From Micropterus salmoides (lineage: Eukaryota; Chordata; Actinopteri; Centrarchiformes; Centrarchidae): DNA of 64,000 nucleotides. How positions within the stretch are numbered: position 1 is the first letter of the stretch; each line of letters begins with the position of its first letter. The notes beneath the pieces were generated by a model. The model was given only the letters and a program-made list of their open reading frames with translations. It made no database searches and was not told the DNA's origin. The stretch covers positions 23,568,750-23,632,749 of the forward strand of contig NW_024041373.1 of assembly GCF_014851395.1 (NCBI RefSeq). The letters are read 5' to 3'. Made by a program: the position numbers and the translations under genes. This document shows positions 52,386 through 64,000 of the stretch, one piece after another.

Positions 52386-55300
52386 TCGTCATCCCCTTTT
52401 TTCCCCCTAATGTGGCCCTAATACTCAGTTGTAGTACTTGTGTGACTTGCTAAACATGCTAACTTTTGCTTTGAGACACAGAAAGACACAGAAAACAAAA
52501 GAAGTTCAGTTAATTTGTACTTTATTAATGAATAATAAAATTATTTTTGCATTTCTCATCCAGAGAACATAATGTGCACTTTAATAAATTAATTTCAAAG
52601 AAATAATAATGTTAACTTTATCAAGCTTTAAGGCCATTTGTGTAATAAATTACTGTTCAAGCAGTAGAGAAATGCTATTATTAGCTATCAAAGCCATATA
52701 AAGTCTGTGGCTAAAGACTTAAGTGAACTGGATGCCCAACACAAAATGAGCAGTTTGACTTCAACTATACAGTATGCTATAGGCTGTAGGCAACATGACC
52801 TTTATGGCCCATAAAGAAATCATGAAGAATTTTCAAATGCAAGAAAGGCACCCTGAAGCAATTTACAGATTGCAAAAATCAATCAAAAGTCCCAACTGGC
52901 TGGAGTCCTTGGGCTTTCCTTGTTTTTCAGCATTTGTTCGATATCTTGCTCCAAAGTAACTGAGTTTTGTTTGGCCTCTTTTCATATGTAGCAAAATTCA
53001 ATCAATAACTATAACAAATCCATTCTAATATTAAGCATCAAACTAGCAAGTCACATTTTCAGGCTCCTCAAACTCACCAAAAACAACTGTGCTTTCATGT
53101 TGATAATATATTTCATCAGACAACAACAACTCCTGCATTGCCTGTAGAATATTTCTACATTAATCTACAAGTCTTTACAATATTGTCATTTGTTAGATTA
53201 TAATACTTTTTATATTCTGCAACAGCATGTTTATTTGCTAAGCAATGCATTTACTCACCATTCAAAACAAAGGAAATATAATTGGAAAACAATGATGAAT
53301 AAAGGTTGTCATGAACACATTAAAATAGATTTTTAAGACTGCCGTAACTGCATACCCCTAAAGACGTAAACATGCAAAAACAAAAAGGCTAACAAAAATT
53401 AAGATGGCAGACATAGTTTTGTGCATAATTCTGATTTAACCAATCTACAAGCAGGATGGCAATGTCAACAATGCAAGTATAGCGGTAGGACAGCATCTAC
53501 TTGCAACACACCATTTTTCATGAGTGTGCTAGTGAATACATATAACTTCTCGATCTGAATGCACTAAAATATAAATGTATCCACTTTTCCCATTTTAAGC
53601 TTATTACAATAACCCTAAATGGTTAAATGTTGTAATTATAATTCTTGATTTGGCGAGGAGGAAGTACGTGCACATTCAAAATCCTGGTTTATTATCCTTT
53701 TTTTGGGGGGGGGGTGAAAGAGACCACACATAAGCCACATTTTCAGTTCAGTTGGAAGTCGTCTAGTTAGTCTCCTGCCAAAGTTCCCTTAAGCACATAG
53801 CTCATCTGCTGAATGCTGAAGTCCCAGAAATATTGACATTACAGGGACCATTTTTCTCATCTCTCTCTCCCTCTCTCTCTTATTTTTCGATGTGAATATA
53901 TCGTATTTTTGACAATGTCAGCAGCAGAATGGACACAAATAACAGCATGCACCCTGGAACAGTGCATGTACATATTGTTAACCTGCTGTATTATAAATGG
54001 AGTCTGGGCATTGCACCCTGTTACACCACACTACACCTCGTGTTGTTTTCCAGACTGGGAGGAGGGAATATGGTCAGTCCAGCGGGCTTTAAACATTATT
54101 GGTGCAACCAGCACCCAGTAAAAACACAGGGTTTGTCAAGAAAATTACTTAAATGACCATAAAAAGTTGTATAGTTGTCCTAAAATTGTGTAGTATGTGG
54201 GTACATGTTTTCACTACTTTCAAATTAGTTCAAATTAGAATATTGTTCATATAGGCAGACTTTGTTTGTACTTTTTTATTAAAGGTCACCAGCTAGCGTG
54301 TGACTGCTCTTGACTTTAATTATCACAACACCTTAGACATGCAGAATTTCATGTTTGGCTGGAAAGCCCCTTTGAAAAGCAATTCAACATTCAGACTATT
54401 GGCAACTAACTCACCAGGATGCTGTCCAAACCAAGTGTGACCTTGAGCTCTTTCATAATTCAGCTATTTCCATCACACCAGGTCCCACCCATCAGTCATT
54501 CATTTGTTTTCTAGAAACAGTCCATACAGTGATATGTATGAAAAAATAAGTAAAAGGTGACATTTTACATTGCCAAAGACAGACAATAATAAGGAGAGTG
54601 AGTGACTCTACTCTTCTTCCAATAAAGTCTCTGAATACAAGCACTTGTATGAAAAAATAAGTCATTAGTCAATCTCAGCTCTTTGTCAAGTTGGCTCTTC
54701 TCAGGGTACTCTGTGTTTATGTATGTCAGTGTCCGTGTTTGTGAAAGAGTGATTGTATGTGTGTGGATGTACCCGTGTGTATCGGCTGAACAACATGTTA
54801 AGAAAGAACTGGTTGACCTGCCTTGTTTGAGGCTCAACTACACGTTTGTAACTTACAACTATGTTTGGTTATTAAAAAACCTTACAGTATTTCCTTTTAG
54901 TTTTCTTTACTCAATTAATTGTCAAAGTCAAAGATGACATATCCTTTCATTTTTACAATAAAAAGTTACACTCCCGCTTGTTTCAGCGATGAGCCCAAAG
55001 TAGGTCCTTTGGTTTCAGGTTGGGTTCAGACTGAGTTAAAATGTAGGACTGCTGGAAATTACCTTGAAAACAAAGTTAACAATTTTTTTGTGATGAACCA
55101 AATTAATTATTGTTTTTATTTAATCCCAGTAACCCACAAGAGGCCTTTGTCTCCTGCCAGGCTGTTATTGTAAATAAGAAACTGTTCTTAATTAACTTGG
55201 CTGGTAAAATAAAGGTATAATAAAGAAATTATAACCAAATTAATTGATTAATTGATTTGCTTATACACTCTGATGTCTAGTAGGCAACATTCCTTCCTTG

Positions 55301-55735
55301 TTTTTTAAAATTTTACATTAAATTACATTTGATCTTTTTTTTAATATATGATCTTGTATATGAAAAACATGACCTTTTGTATAAAGTTAATGAAATTATC
55401 ATTTCTGAATCTTAAGATAAAGATCCAAGTAACTTCTTTTAAACCAAGGATATTTTGATTTGTGTATATTTTGTGTATTTTGTCACAAGCATATTTTGTG
55501 AATATGCCCACTTTCATAGATATGTTATACACCATTGTACTATGGAATTGTTTAACTCCATAATATGGACACAATCATGTTAATCAAAAAAATAAAATAA
55601 AAACATTGTATTTCCATGTACAAGGCATCAATTAGACATTTGCAACATAGTAGTGTCCTGTAGAAAATACTGGTTTCCTATAACCATGGTGTGTACATAC
55701 AGTATGTGAGCATGTGTCAGTGTGTGTGTGGGTGG
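52386..55735. other. Intergenic region between ddx43 and kcnq5
   Basis: AT-rich non-coding sequence with a poly-G/T patch near 53700 and a short TCTC run near 53865. A LINE 3' tail lies at about 55150-55225. The part nearest 55735 is presumably kcnq5 3' UTR. No gene is recognised. Confidence 0.5.
55150..55225 (+). mobile_element. LINE 3' tail (L2-type)
   Basis: GCTGTTATTGTAAATAAGAA followed by CTGTTCTTAATTAACTTGG and then AATAAAGGTATAATAAAG is the typical 3' end of fish L2-like LINEs, which terminate in short A/T-rich repeats. Only the tail is recognisable. Confidence 0.65.
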
Positions 55736-58700
55736 TTATGCCAGCTGTATGTGTGGGGACTGACTGAGAAACTCTGAATTTCCCTTGGCGTGAGGTGCAG
55801 CCTCCTCCACAGTCTGTAAAAGGTCTGAGGCGTTGCTGTCAGGTCCCTGGGACAGGAAGTTGAAATGTTCTTCCGCTGGCTGTAGTTTGCACTCACTAAT
55901 GAAGAGTTCTGCTCCATCCCAGTTGCTAAGGTCACCGTGGGCATTGCAAGGTACGCTACCGTTGCTGCTGCTGCTGCTGTTGTTGAGTGCTGAGGAGAGG
56001 CCTGGAGCATGGTTGGTCAAAGACTGGCTGAGGTTGTGCACAGAGAGGGACTTCCCGAGACTGCTCTCCCAGTCTGACGGCGTCCCATCTGGGCAAGATG
56101 AGAGCAACAGCAGGGGGTTAACCTCCAGGCTCATGTGCCTCCTCCAGACCCCTTCAGATTTCAAGCCAGGCTTCTCCCGCAGCTGCACCCTTCCCTGGGC
56201 AGGGCCAGCCTCACTGTCCCCTTCCTGCTCAGCATCCACACTGGATCCCACAACAACAGAGGGGCCCAGGCTCCCTTCATCCGCCGCCATTCCATCTGTC
56301 ATTTCATCTGTCATTTCATCTGAGACGGGGTCAACGGGGCATCGGAGATGGGAGGGGTGCAAAATGGGAGGCAGCCGGAGGGTGAAACCCCCTGTTGAGG
56401 GAGGTGGGGGAGGCAGGTCAGGGAAGTGTGCTCTTTTGGTGGTACCATTGGGGGTGACCAAGGTTGGGTAGGGGCTATCGGGAGGCAGTAGGGGTGATGG
56501 TGAGAGTGAGGCTGTGGACGGGGGGTAGGATGGAGGTGCTGAGTCTGGAGGGCCGTCATCATCGGCGGGTGGCAGGATGAGCCGCAGGCCTCTCGGGTTG
56601 GCGCTAAGAGAACGGCGTAAGCCCCCACTGTTATCTCCTCCACCTCCAACCGGATCACCTCCCTGGGGGGAGGGGAGATCCCTACCGATGATGGAGGGCT
56701 GGTAGTCCGAGTTGTGGTGCTGGTGGTTGTCTAGCTCAAACAGTGGAAGGGACGAGAGGGTGAGTGCTGAGGGTCCTTTCTGTAGAACATGGCGGTAAAC
56801 GTCCAGCAAAGAATCCAACTTTGATTCAATGGAAGTTACCTGGGACGAAGAGAAAACAGTAAGAACATGGAGGGAGGCAAAGAAAGAGAGACAGCAAGCA
56901 AGACAGCAAAGCTTAAAGGGCTTTTACTGACTTCTATCTTCGACCAAGGAATTTCAGAGCAACTTTTACAGATCTCTGGTGCTTGTTTCCAAAACAGATG
57001 TCAGACCAGAAAGTGAATTTTGAAAGACAGAAATCTCCTGGCAGAATGAATTCCTGAGACACAGGTATTTCTAAAGAATAATGCTGATTTAGTTTTCCCC
57101 TTCTCTCATTTCTTTCTTTACTCACCTGTCTCTCCACCTTACACACACGTCCTAGCATGCTCATGCCCTCCAGAGTGTCTCCATCTGGGTGAAGTTTGTC
57201 CCTCATCTTCTTATCCACAGGAACATGGCCTTTTCCCAGAATCTGATCCACCCTGATACACACACACACACACAAGCACCAATACTGGTGTCAATATATT
57301 AGGAAATAATGATGTTGCAATATAAGTAGTCACCCGAGCTTCATTTCAGGTTATCCCAAGTCAGGCAACAAACCTAAAGCAGCAGTAGGATGTTAAGATT
57401 AGGGTTAGTAAAACACACAACACAAAAGGAATGGCTATAGCAGTGCTCTTATATGAAAACCCTGTATCTCCAAAATTGTTTCACGCATTATGTAGTTTGT
57501 ATGGGTTTCATGGGCTCTTAAACTTAAAGTATAAAAATTGTAAATGTGACAAATGAAAACAAAAAAACAAAAATCACATTTTTACAAGTAAATGGAATAA
57601 AAGCACAACTCATTTATGAGCACTATATCTCATGATTTGGTTTACAAACATAGCACATTCAAAGCAAAGATCATACTGTTGCTGTTGGGGGAAAACATCT
57701 CTCTCTCTATATATATAAATATCTCAAGCATTACTATGTATTTTTGAGTTTAGATAAATTCATCAGACCAAGTGTTCAGAAAATGCTCATAGCTTATACA
57801 GGATTATCCTTTCCACTTACCAATACTCAAGTAACACAACAGTGTTGAGGTATGTGTAAGTCCATTACCAGCTATTTATTTAACTTTCCATCCAGAAGAA
57901 GATTGTTTTTTATTAAGTTTTAAGACATTTAAAGCCCAAATGAGACGTTAAATGTAGTGCTGCATGGAGATTATCAGTGAATCTGTTGCCAGCTTTCTGA
58001 ATGTCAGAATTCTGATCAAATCTCTCAGTCTTTGACTCTGTAATAATGTTGAATTAATTTAGGTAATAATGTTTTTGTATCTCTAACATGCACTGATCTA
58101 GGAGAGACCAGCGCCTACATACCACACAGATATATTTTTTTGTCTAACACAAAACACATGTGAATTAATTGGAAAACACTTCCATTCACAACCACACACA
58201 AGGATGAAGTATGGAACTATGGATGGGATCTAATGTAGCAACAGGGATGATATGTTTGGGCATGTGTGTATACTCATTAGTATTTTCATTAAATGCAAAT
58301 GTTGGTGTGTGTGGTTAATTAAAACTTTACCAAATGGGTGGAGTTAAACGCAGTAGAATAATCATGATTTAAGTAAACATTTAATATGTTTTTCACTTTC
58401 AAAATCCTTTCTGTGTGACTGTCTAAACCTTCAAGTACTCATTGCAGTGTCCACTGCAAGCACCAAACATCTTGTACACAAGACAGTTAATACAAAGGAC
58501 TATTATTTGCGTCCCTGCGAGCATGTGTACTTGCATGTTACATCTGACGGTTATTGGGGACTGCAATGGAACTAATGTTCACCATAGGGGCGACTAATGG
58601 GATTCTACTGTAGGTAAAACTTAAGTTAAGTGAAATCAAAGTAACCCTGAGTCAGGGAGCTTCTTCCTGTTGTTGCTGTAATAATAGTGCAGGGCAGGAG

Positions 58701-58794
58701 AGGACATGTTCCTGGGTCGGCTATTCAGGCTGGGACCAGAGCCCGCTGCACTGGCCAGTCTGGAGACAGGAGAAAGACTGGGTCAGATACATCT

Positions 58795-58883
<89 letters not shown>

Positions 58884-61433
58884 GCATGAAGCACATGTGG
58901 AACAAATCCAGTCCTATTGTACTAATTGGCAATCAATAACATTGGCATGTAGATAAACACAGAGTTTAGGCTGAAAATAAAGGCTGATACTGATGCTGAC
59001 ATTTTTATATGTTTCATGTTATGGTATGATCTTTTAATATTTTCATAATAAATGGTTTTAAATTTGACCATGTATCTTTAGTCTTTCTCCCATATTTGAA
59101 TACATGTCAAGGCAGAAAAGCGTATAAAACAACATTTAAACCGCAATGTGTCACTAATAGACACACTTCACTGATAACCACATTAATGGAAAATGTCATG
59201 GTGGGCTTACAATGATTTAAAGCATGTTTACCTGCCTCATTTAATGGATAGTAATGATTGCTCATTATTGCTTTTAAATTAAGAGTTCATTTTTCAAAAA
59301 CATTGCTGAAAACATTTCAAGTTAGTAAGTGTATCTATGTATGTAAGTGTATGTAACTAGTAGCTTATCCCTTGCTCACAGATCCTCCTTCATTCAATGA
59401 AATCAAAATTGAAGCATCAGTTTTACACTTCTGTTTGCATTTCATGATGTTGGCCACATTAAGGTTTACATTCTACATCATCCTCAGAGACTAAGCCTGT
59501 GAAAGTATGATATTCATAAAGTTGACTGGTATGATGGAAGTCTAGTAGCACTGTTAAAGAGATACAGCAAATGCACACTGTAGTACCCAGGTGGTCTGTG
59601 TGTATCTACAGCCTTTGCCAATAGACCCACTTCACACCAACACTCATAACATAACAGAAAACAAGAACTATATCATTCCCAGGAGTTCTAATGCCTACAC
59701 TGGCATTCATTTAGCTTAACAAAACACCTGATAACAGTCAATACCAAGCCCTAAAACAAAGTCCTTAAAAAACAGGTTTGTAAATGTGAAAGTCCCAATC
59801 CACAGCTGCGCTATAGTGCCCCCTGCTGAAACAATCTCCAGCTTTGCTTTTTATATCTTAAGTAATTATAGATTTTTGATAAAAGAACTGAAAGCCTCTA
59901 TATGTGGCTGCAAAAGGAAATAGGAACTGAAACAGCTGGAATTTGAATGAGTGACTGATGATGAACAAGTCAGAGTCTGGATTGGAGCTTTTACATAAGG
60001 ACAAAATAGATCAACTACTTCTCTAAGTAGCACTTAGCTTGTATATCACCTACAGCCTATGTTAGCAGACATACTGTTCCAGTTAGATGAAGTCCTCAGG
60101 GAGCCCAAATCAGTAATCACATAGTTTCTAGTATGGTATGAACATGTAACGTGTTTAAAATATATTACTTAGCACTAATCAAATACAAATGGTGTGACAA
60201 AGGACCACTTCCTTGGTTTAAAAATGTGGCAAGAAAAAATGAATAGCTATTGTCCAATGGGTGTTTCTTTATGCATTTCTTGGACAACTTTGTTTCTAAT
60301 CTATTGCTTGAGCTCCTTGACGACCTCTACTGCCAGAACTGGGTCATCCAGCCAATTTGATAAATGTTTCTGTAGCAACTTATGCATGTACTATGTCAGA
60401 AAACCCCACCGATCTCCAAGAAGACTAAAACAAACGGTGAACATTTGTCATGGCCCTCTTAAAGTTGGCAGTTAAACAGAACTGTGTTCTCTTCCAAAAG
60501 ATGGAAGGCAAGTGCCCTGAAATGGAAGTTGTCAGTTTGCCTGTTTCTTGCTGAAGTGCTTTATAGGGCCGGGTTATGCTAGAAAAAGCTTCACAAGAAT
60601 AAACAGATATCTCACCAGGTGTGTGAGACAGTTGGACACAGTGCTACATTTCTTTCCACCATGTTGCGTTTAAGTTGGCGCTGCATCTAAACTAAATAGA
60701 CAAAAACTTCTGTGACTCTTTTCAAACTTTATGGACTATTGATGTGCAGGGATGAAGGGGATTTTCTGATAGATGCAAATGCATGCTGCTCGACCCAGGT
60801 TTGACATAATAAAGGTTTGGTTATGTTAGGGAGGGAAGCAGTTGGCGAGCAAATCAGGACGGGTTAGGTCTAACCCCGGTACAGACTGTTTCCTTCGGGA
60901 ATGGCTGTAATATAAATGCAGAGAGGGAGAGGAAAAGGTCTTGAAGCGGCTGCTGAAAGGCCTTGGAGAGGGACCCACTACAGTGTCTAATCTGAGAGAG
61001 AAAAGGAATACACATGTATAGTACATACACACACTGGGTAAAATGTAAAAGTGGGTTCATATAATTTAAAATCATCACCCATAGAGTGATAACCTCTTTA
61101 GAACTAGTAGCAACTGCAGCAACATTGGCAATATCTATGCAAGAATAAAACTTTCATAAAGAACAAGTAACAGATATGGACAAACGGTAAATATGGTAAA
61201 CAAGAGCAAATTCAAGTAAAAATTAATCGGGGTGATACCCAAGTGTACAAAAATTTTTTTTTGATTTAAATGTAAGTGTGGGTGTGTGTGTGTGTGCTGA
61301 CCTAGTCTGAAGACTCTTGATGCGACAGAGCATGTCCAGGTGTCCTGCTGAGTACTGCTCTATGACATCCTTCACGTCGTATGGACGCAATGTTTCCTTA
61401 AACTTCTTTTTTGCCACGTGGAACTTCATGATC
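55736..61433 (-). CDS. kcnq5: Voltage-gated potassium channel KCNQ5 (Kv7.5), C-terminal exons only
   Basis: Kv7 channels carry the slow M-type potassium current. Three constitutive-looking exons are visible (minus): 61302-61433 (RIMKFHVAKKKFKETLRPYD to CRIKSLQTR: helix B, the calmodulin-binding region), 57126-57252 (VDQILGKGHVPVDKK to SMLGRVCKVERQ) and the last exon 55736-56839 (VTSIESKLDSLLDVYRHVLQ, the assembly coiled coil, then a long tail). Phases agree. The tail keeps KCNQ5-type landmarks (SDYQPS, SLGKSLSVHNLSQSL, WDGAELFISECK) and ends SPHIQLA. The remaining exons, including all membrane segments, lie beyond position 64000. KCNQ5 is preferred over KCNQ4 because of VLxKG-S-AL and the neighbouring ddx43, as in human 6q13. 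Two possible extra exons are listed separately. Confidence 0.93.
58646..58759 (-). CDS. kcnq5: Candidate kcnq5 cassette exon A (114 nt)
   Basis: Minus-strand acceptor TGTCTCCAG|ACTGG has a strong pyrimidine tract, and the donor is CTCAGG|GTTACT. Start and end phases (2 and 2) match the gap between exons 61302-61433 and 57126-57252 exactly, so inclusion adds 38 residues in frame: LASAAGSGPSLNSRP, then RNMSSPALHYYYSNNRKK, then LPDSG. There is no internal stop. It is homologous to candidate exon B. Whether it is transcribed is unknown. Confidence 0.6.
58795..58879. repeat. (CT)n(CA)n microsatellite
   Basis: About eleven CT units run directly into about thirty CA units. It lies in kcnq5 just upstream (in transcript direction) of candidate exon A. 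Confidence 0.97.
60875..60991 (-). CDS. kcnq5: Candidate kcnq5 cassette exon B (117 nt)
   Basis: Minus-strand acceptor TTTTCTCTCTCAG|ATTAGA, donor ACCGGG|GTTAGA. It has the same phases as exon A and adds 39 residues in frame: LDTVVGPSPRPFSSRF, then KTFSSPSLHLYYSHSRRK, then QSVPG. It shares with exon A the initial Leu, the SSPxLHxYYSxxR(R/K)K core, the final Gly and the unusual GG|GTTA donor. This points to exon duplication and selection on the protein. Transcription is unproven. Confidence 0.6.
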
Positions 61434-61434
61434 C

Positions 61435-61449
61435 TACACACACACATGC

Positions 61450-61489
<40 letters not shown>

Positions 61490-61496
61490 GCACACA
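61435..61496. repeat. (CA)n microsatellite abutting a kcnq5 splice acceptor
   Basis: CA-rich tract interrupted by TGCAAGCAAA. On the gene's strand it is a TG repeat ending TGTGTGTAG at the acceptor of the exon that starts at 61433. Confidence 0.95.
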
Positions 61497-62094
61497 AAAT
61501 ACAAGCACACAAGAAGAAAAAGAGAGTCAAAAGAGGCTTCAAAAATAAGGATGTAATTACTACAACTAACCACTAGATGGTAGCAACAGCTTTGGGAAAT
61601 ACACACTACATTTCACTTGTTGATCTTTTTTTTATTGTTAAAAGAAAACATCTCAAATACATTTGTCCTATGGTGCATCTTCTATGGTCAGAGATGACTC
61701 TCTTCATCAACTGAGTGACTTATACCTTGATACAGGGACCAATGCTCTGTCTATTAGGCGTGAAACCTGAAGGAAGTGGTCTATATACCCACCAGATCTC
61801 ATGGTGCAGAACAGCACTTATCACTGGATGCACACTAGTGCTGCAACATTGGAAAACTAAAGGTGATATATTATTGAAGGAATGGCTGGATGAAATGGCT
61901 AAAATTTACAAACTAATAGACAGGTAAGGTTTCTATATGAAAATCTGGGGCCCCTACGCTTCGGCAATGTGATGTTGAGGAGTGGCAGCCGCTCCAACAA
62001 TGGTATGATGTTCTTTATGACATGTGTATTCTGAGGTACTGTGTAGCTTGCACAACCTGAGGTACTAGGTTGAACACATGACATGCCACACATG

Positions 62095-62250
62095 GGGTGG
62101 TGATGGAGCAGTGGATTAGTCAGATACCTTTGGTGTGAGGGGCCCAGGTTCAATTCCCCACTGTGACACAACCCATAGTTGCTACAGAGGCGTGCAGCCT
62201 CTGACAATTACTGCAATTGTAAGTCGCTTTGGATAAAAGCATAAGCTTAA
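62095..62250 (+). mobile_element. tRNA-derived SINE
   Basis: The head reads GGTGATGGAGCAGTGGATTA, with B box AGGTTCAATTCCCC. The body contains GTTGCTACAGAGGCGTGCAG and CCTCTGACAATTACTGCAAT, and the tail TAAGTCGCTTTGGATAAAAG. This is a common teleost SINE; a related fragment lies at 6440-6525. It sits in a kcnq5 intron. Confidence 0.8.
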
Positions 62251-63757
62251 TGTGAAGACATATGCTATGTCGCATATACAAGATAATAATGCTCAGTCTC
62301 TGTCTATCCCTTGTTTCTTTATGAATGATGTGTCCTTTATTGGTTTGATATGTCTCCTTTTGTAAAGCCAATAAAAAGTACAGTCAAATACATCAAGGAG
62401 TCTCTAACGGGAAACCAAAGTTCCCTCGTTTGCTTGTCAAATTTATAACAACTAAAATAAATTACTTTGTAACTTGAGTGTAATTCTCTATCTTCCTCTA
62501 TTTGGTGAACGGAGCCACTGCTGGGTTAATAATATTGATACAGGTAAGGGGATCTATGCACTTGCTGCATTTGGATTCCCAGGTGGCTTCTGCTTTTCTC
62601 CAGTTGCCTGTTTTTCTCACTGTCTAAAAGGAAACAATGGCGACAGATGACCCTCTGTAATAACACTCCTGACAGGGGAGGGGTGTCCAACCGTCAACCC
62701 GACACCCTGGGAAAGCCCTGGGCTCCGGCTGCCCATGGAGGAGGCCTGCTGGGTGGGCAGGCTAGCCGGGGTTAGTTTGGTAGTGATGATATGTGCGTGT
62801 ATTTTTGCACACATGTGAGTATAGGGAACAGCGGCGCTGGTGATGAGGGTTTGATAGACTTCAGTTCACTAGACGAAGTGACTTGACTTCCAGAACTAGT
62901 GACTAATAACAGACTGGATATTACTACCAAACTACCATTCAAGAGGGAACATTGCAAACAATCCTCCCTTGATCTGATTTATGTCAAATGTGGATTCCAA
63001 AAAGATTGCACAGGAAATTATTACATAATTTGTAATCTCTGTTACAATGATAAAAACTACAAATACAAAAAAAGTGGGAGTTGTATGAAAATACCAATGT
63101 GTTATGTTCTGTGTACAGCATATAACATTACTGAGGATTGTTAGAAATATATATACTTAAAGACCCAATGTGTTTTTGATAAAATGCATAGCTTAACAGC
63201 TATTCCCTCTAGATGTGCAGATGGGACATCTTATTTATTGAAAATATGCTGTGGTCCATATGGGCAGCATCTGTACCTGCGTGTTGAGAATATTATTACA
63301 GCTTTGGACACATATTCCCTTACATACAGTACTGTCCTGTCACCCTGTAAAGATTGATAATAGTAAACAGCTTAATTGGTCAAAAATGTTATGTTGTTCA
63401 CCCTGACAAGAAGAACAAGCAGATATTATCTCTGTCCACCATATGAGAAGGGTAAAATACAGAATGTATAAAATCAGGATCGCAACATCTGAATTCTTAT
63501 TAACATGAAGAAAACTATCAATACATAACTTTTAAACCAGAAGTCAATTTCCTCACCAACCTGTAATTTCTCAATGGAGAACCAGCTAATGAGTGGTGAA
63601 AATAGACATTTTTACAATGAAAAATATGAAAAGGGTGAGAAGAAGCAGTGAAGTGAGAGAATTAGTTGGCGCCAGTTGGATAAACATTCACTCACAGGGT
63701 GCCGGTGCCAGTGTAAGAGAGCAGGGTCTGCTAAAACATACACCCACACACACGTTC

Positions 63758-63761
<4 letters not shown>

Positions 63762-63799
<38 letters not shown>
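63762..63799. repeat. (CA)n microsatellite
   Basis: About nineteen CA dinucleotides in the intron upstream of the first visible kcnq5 exon. Confidence 0.97.
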
Positions 63800-63800
<1 letters not shown>

Positions 63801-64000
63801 AACAAGAAACTCATGCATGGCTGCTCGAAACTCCCCGCTGACAAACCCTCAATCCCAGCAGCAGGTCATTTAGATAAAGAGAGAACGATGGAGCAAAAAG
63901 AGAAGAAAAAATACAGAGAAATACATTTCAAAAAAGCTTGTGCATCATGTGAACCCCCTGCACTCATAGGTGAATGTATGTTTTTCCCAAGACAGAATTA

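Larger units (their letters stand above)
61497..64000 (-). other. kcnq5: kcnq5 intron running off the window
   Basis: I looked for the next upstream KCNQ exon (the conserved segment before RIMKFHVAKK) on the minus strand and did not find it. The stretch therefore appears intronic. It holds the SINE at 62095-62250, the microsatellite at 63762-63799, and several short open frames with no recognised family. Confidence 0.6.

Noticed and set aside
55833..56471. Plus-strand open frame of about 210 codons opposite the last kcnq5 exon
   Set aside because: It is the complement of the GC-rich, Pro/Ser-rich KCNQ5 tail. It has no independent conserved motif, and the minus frame joins to upstream KCNQ exons in phase.
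62630..62800. Minus-strand open frame with QASSMGSRSPGL as a further kcnq5 exon
   Set aside because: It weakly recalls the Ser-rich linker of KCNQ proteins, but I could not find an acceptor/donor pair that preserves the phase needed by the exon at 61433, and it has no homologous partner.

Overview
This window is vertebrate nuclear DNA from a ray-finned fish, probably a percomorph teleost. It has intron-split genes with GT-AG junctions, long AT-rich introns, (CA)n microsatellites, fish-type tRNA-derived SINEs, and fragments of LINE, Penelope-like and inverted-repeat elements. It contains no bacterial, plasmid or CRISPR features. I joined exons by hand. Every complete gene closes in frame at a length close to its human orthologue, which is the main support for the models.

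Layout, left to right. (1) 1-11347, minus: 5' part of a Rho guanine-nucleotide exchange factor, best matched to ARHGEF33 (N-terminal coiled coil, then DH domain); its 3' end lies outside the window. (2) 14655-24895, plus: slc17a5 (sialin, lysosomal sialic acid/H+ symporter), 11 coding exons, 493 aa, with a perfect 10-bp CLEAR box upstream. (3) 28675-32970, plus: eef1a1, with a TATA/5'TOP-type non-coding first exon and seven coding exons, 462 aa; one intron is GC-AG. (4) 34076-36809, plus: cgas, five exons, 609 aa, with all catalytic and zinc-thumb residues and a long Lys-rich repeat-bearing N-terminus. (5) 38850-40165: a partial, decayed tandem duplicate of the 3' half and 3' flank of ddx43. 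(6) 41199-51761, minus: ddx43 (KH plus DEAD-box helicase), 16 exons, 711 aa. (7) 55736-61433 and beyond, minus: C-terminal exons of a KCNQ potassium channel, kcnq5. Its last visible intron runs to the window end.

The order and relative strands of kcnq5, ddx43, cgas, eef1a1 and slc17a5 match human 6q13, so this is a conserved syntenic block. It lacks MTO1 between cgas and eef1a1 and the mammalian KHDC/OOEP genes. The genes are neighbours by descent and do not form an operon or a shared pathway.

The least ordinary observation is a pair of homologous, frame-preserving candidate cassette exons (114 and 117 nt) inside kcnq5. They lie between the helix-B exon and the following C-terminal exon. Others are the duplicated ddx43 remnant, the repeat-expanded cGAS N-terminus, the CLEAR box, the GC-AG intron in eef1a1, and an inverted pair of minisatellite arms near the ddx43 promoter. 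I saw no sign of a wholly new system. The window is mostly a well-conserved vertebrate neighbourhood.
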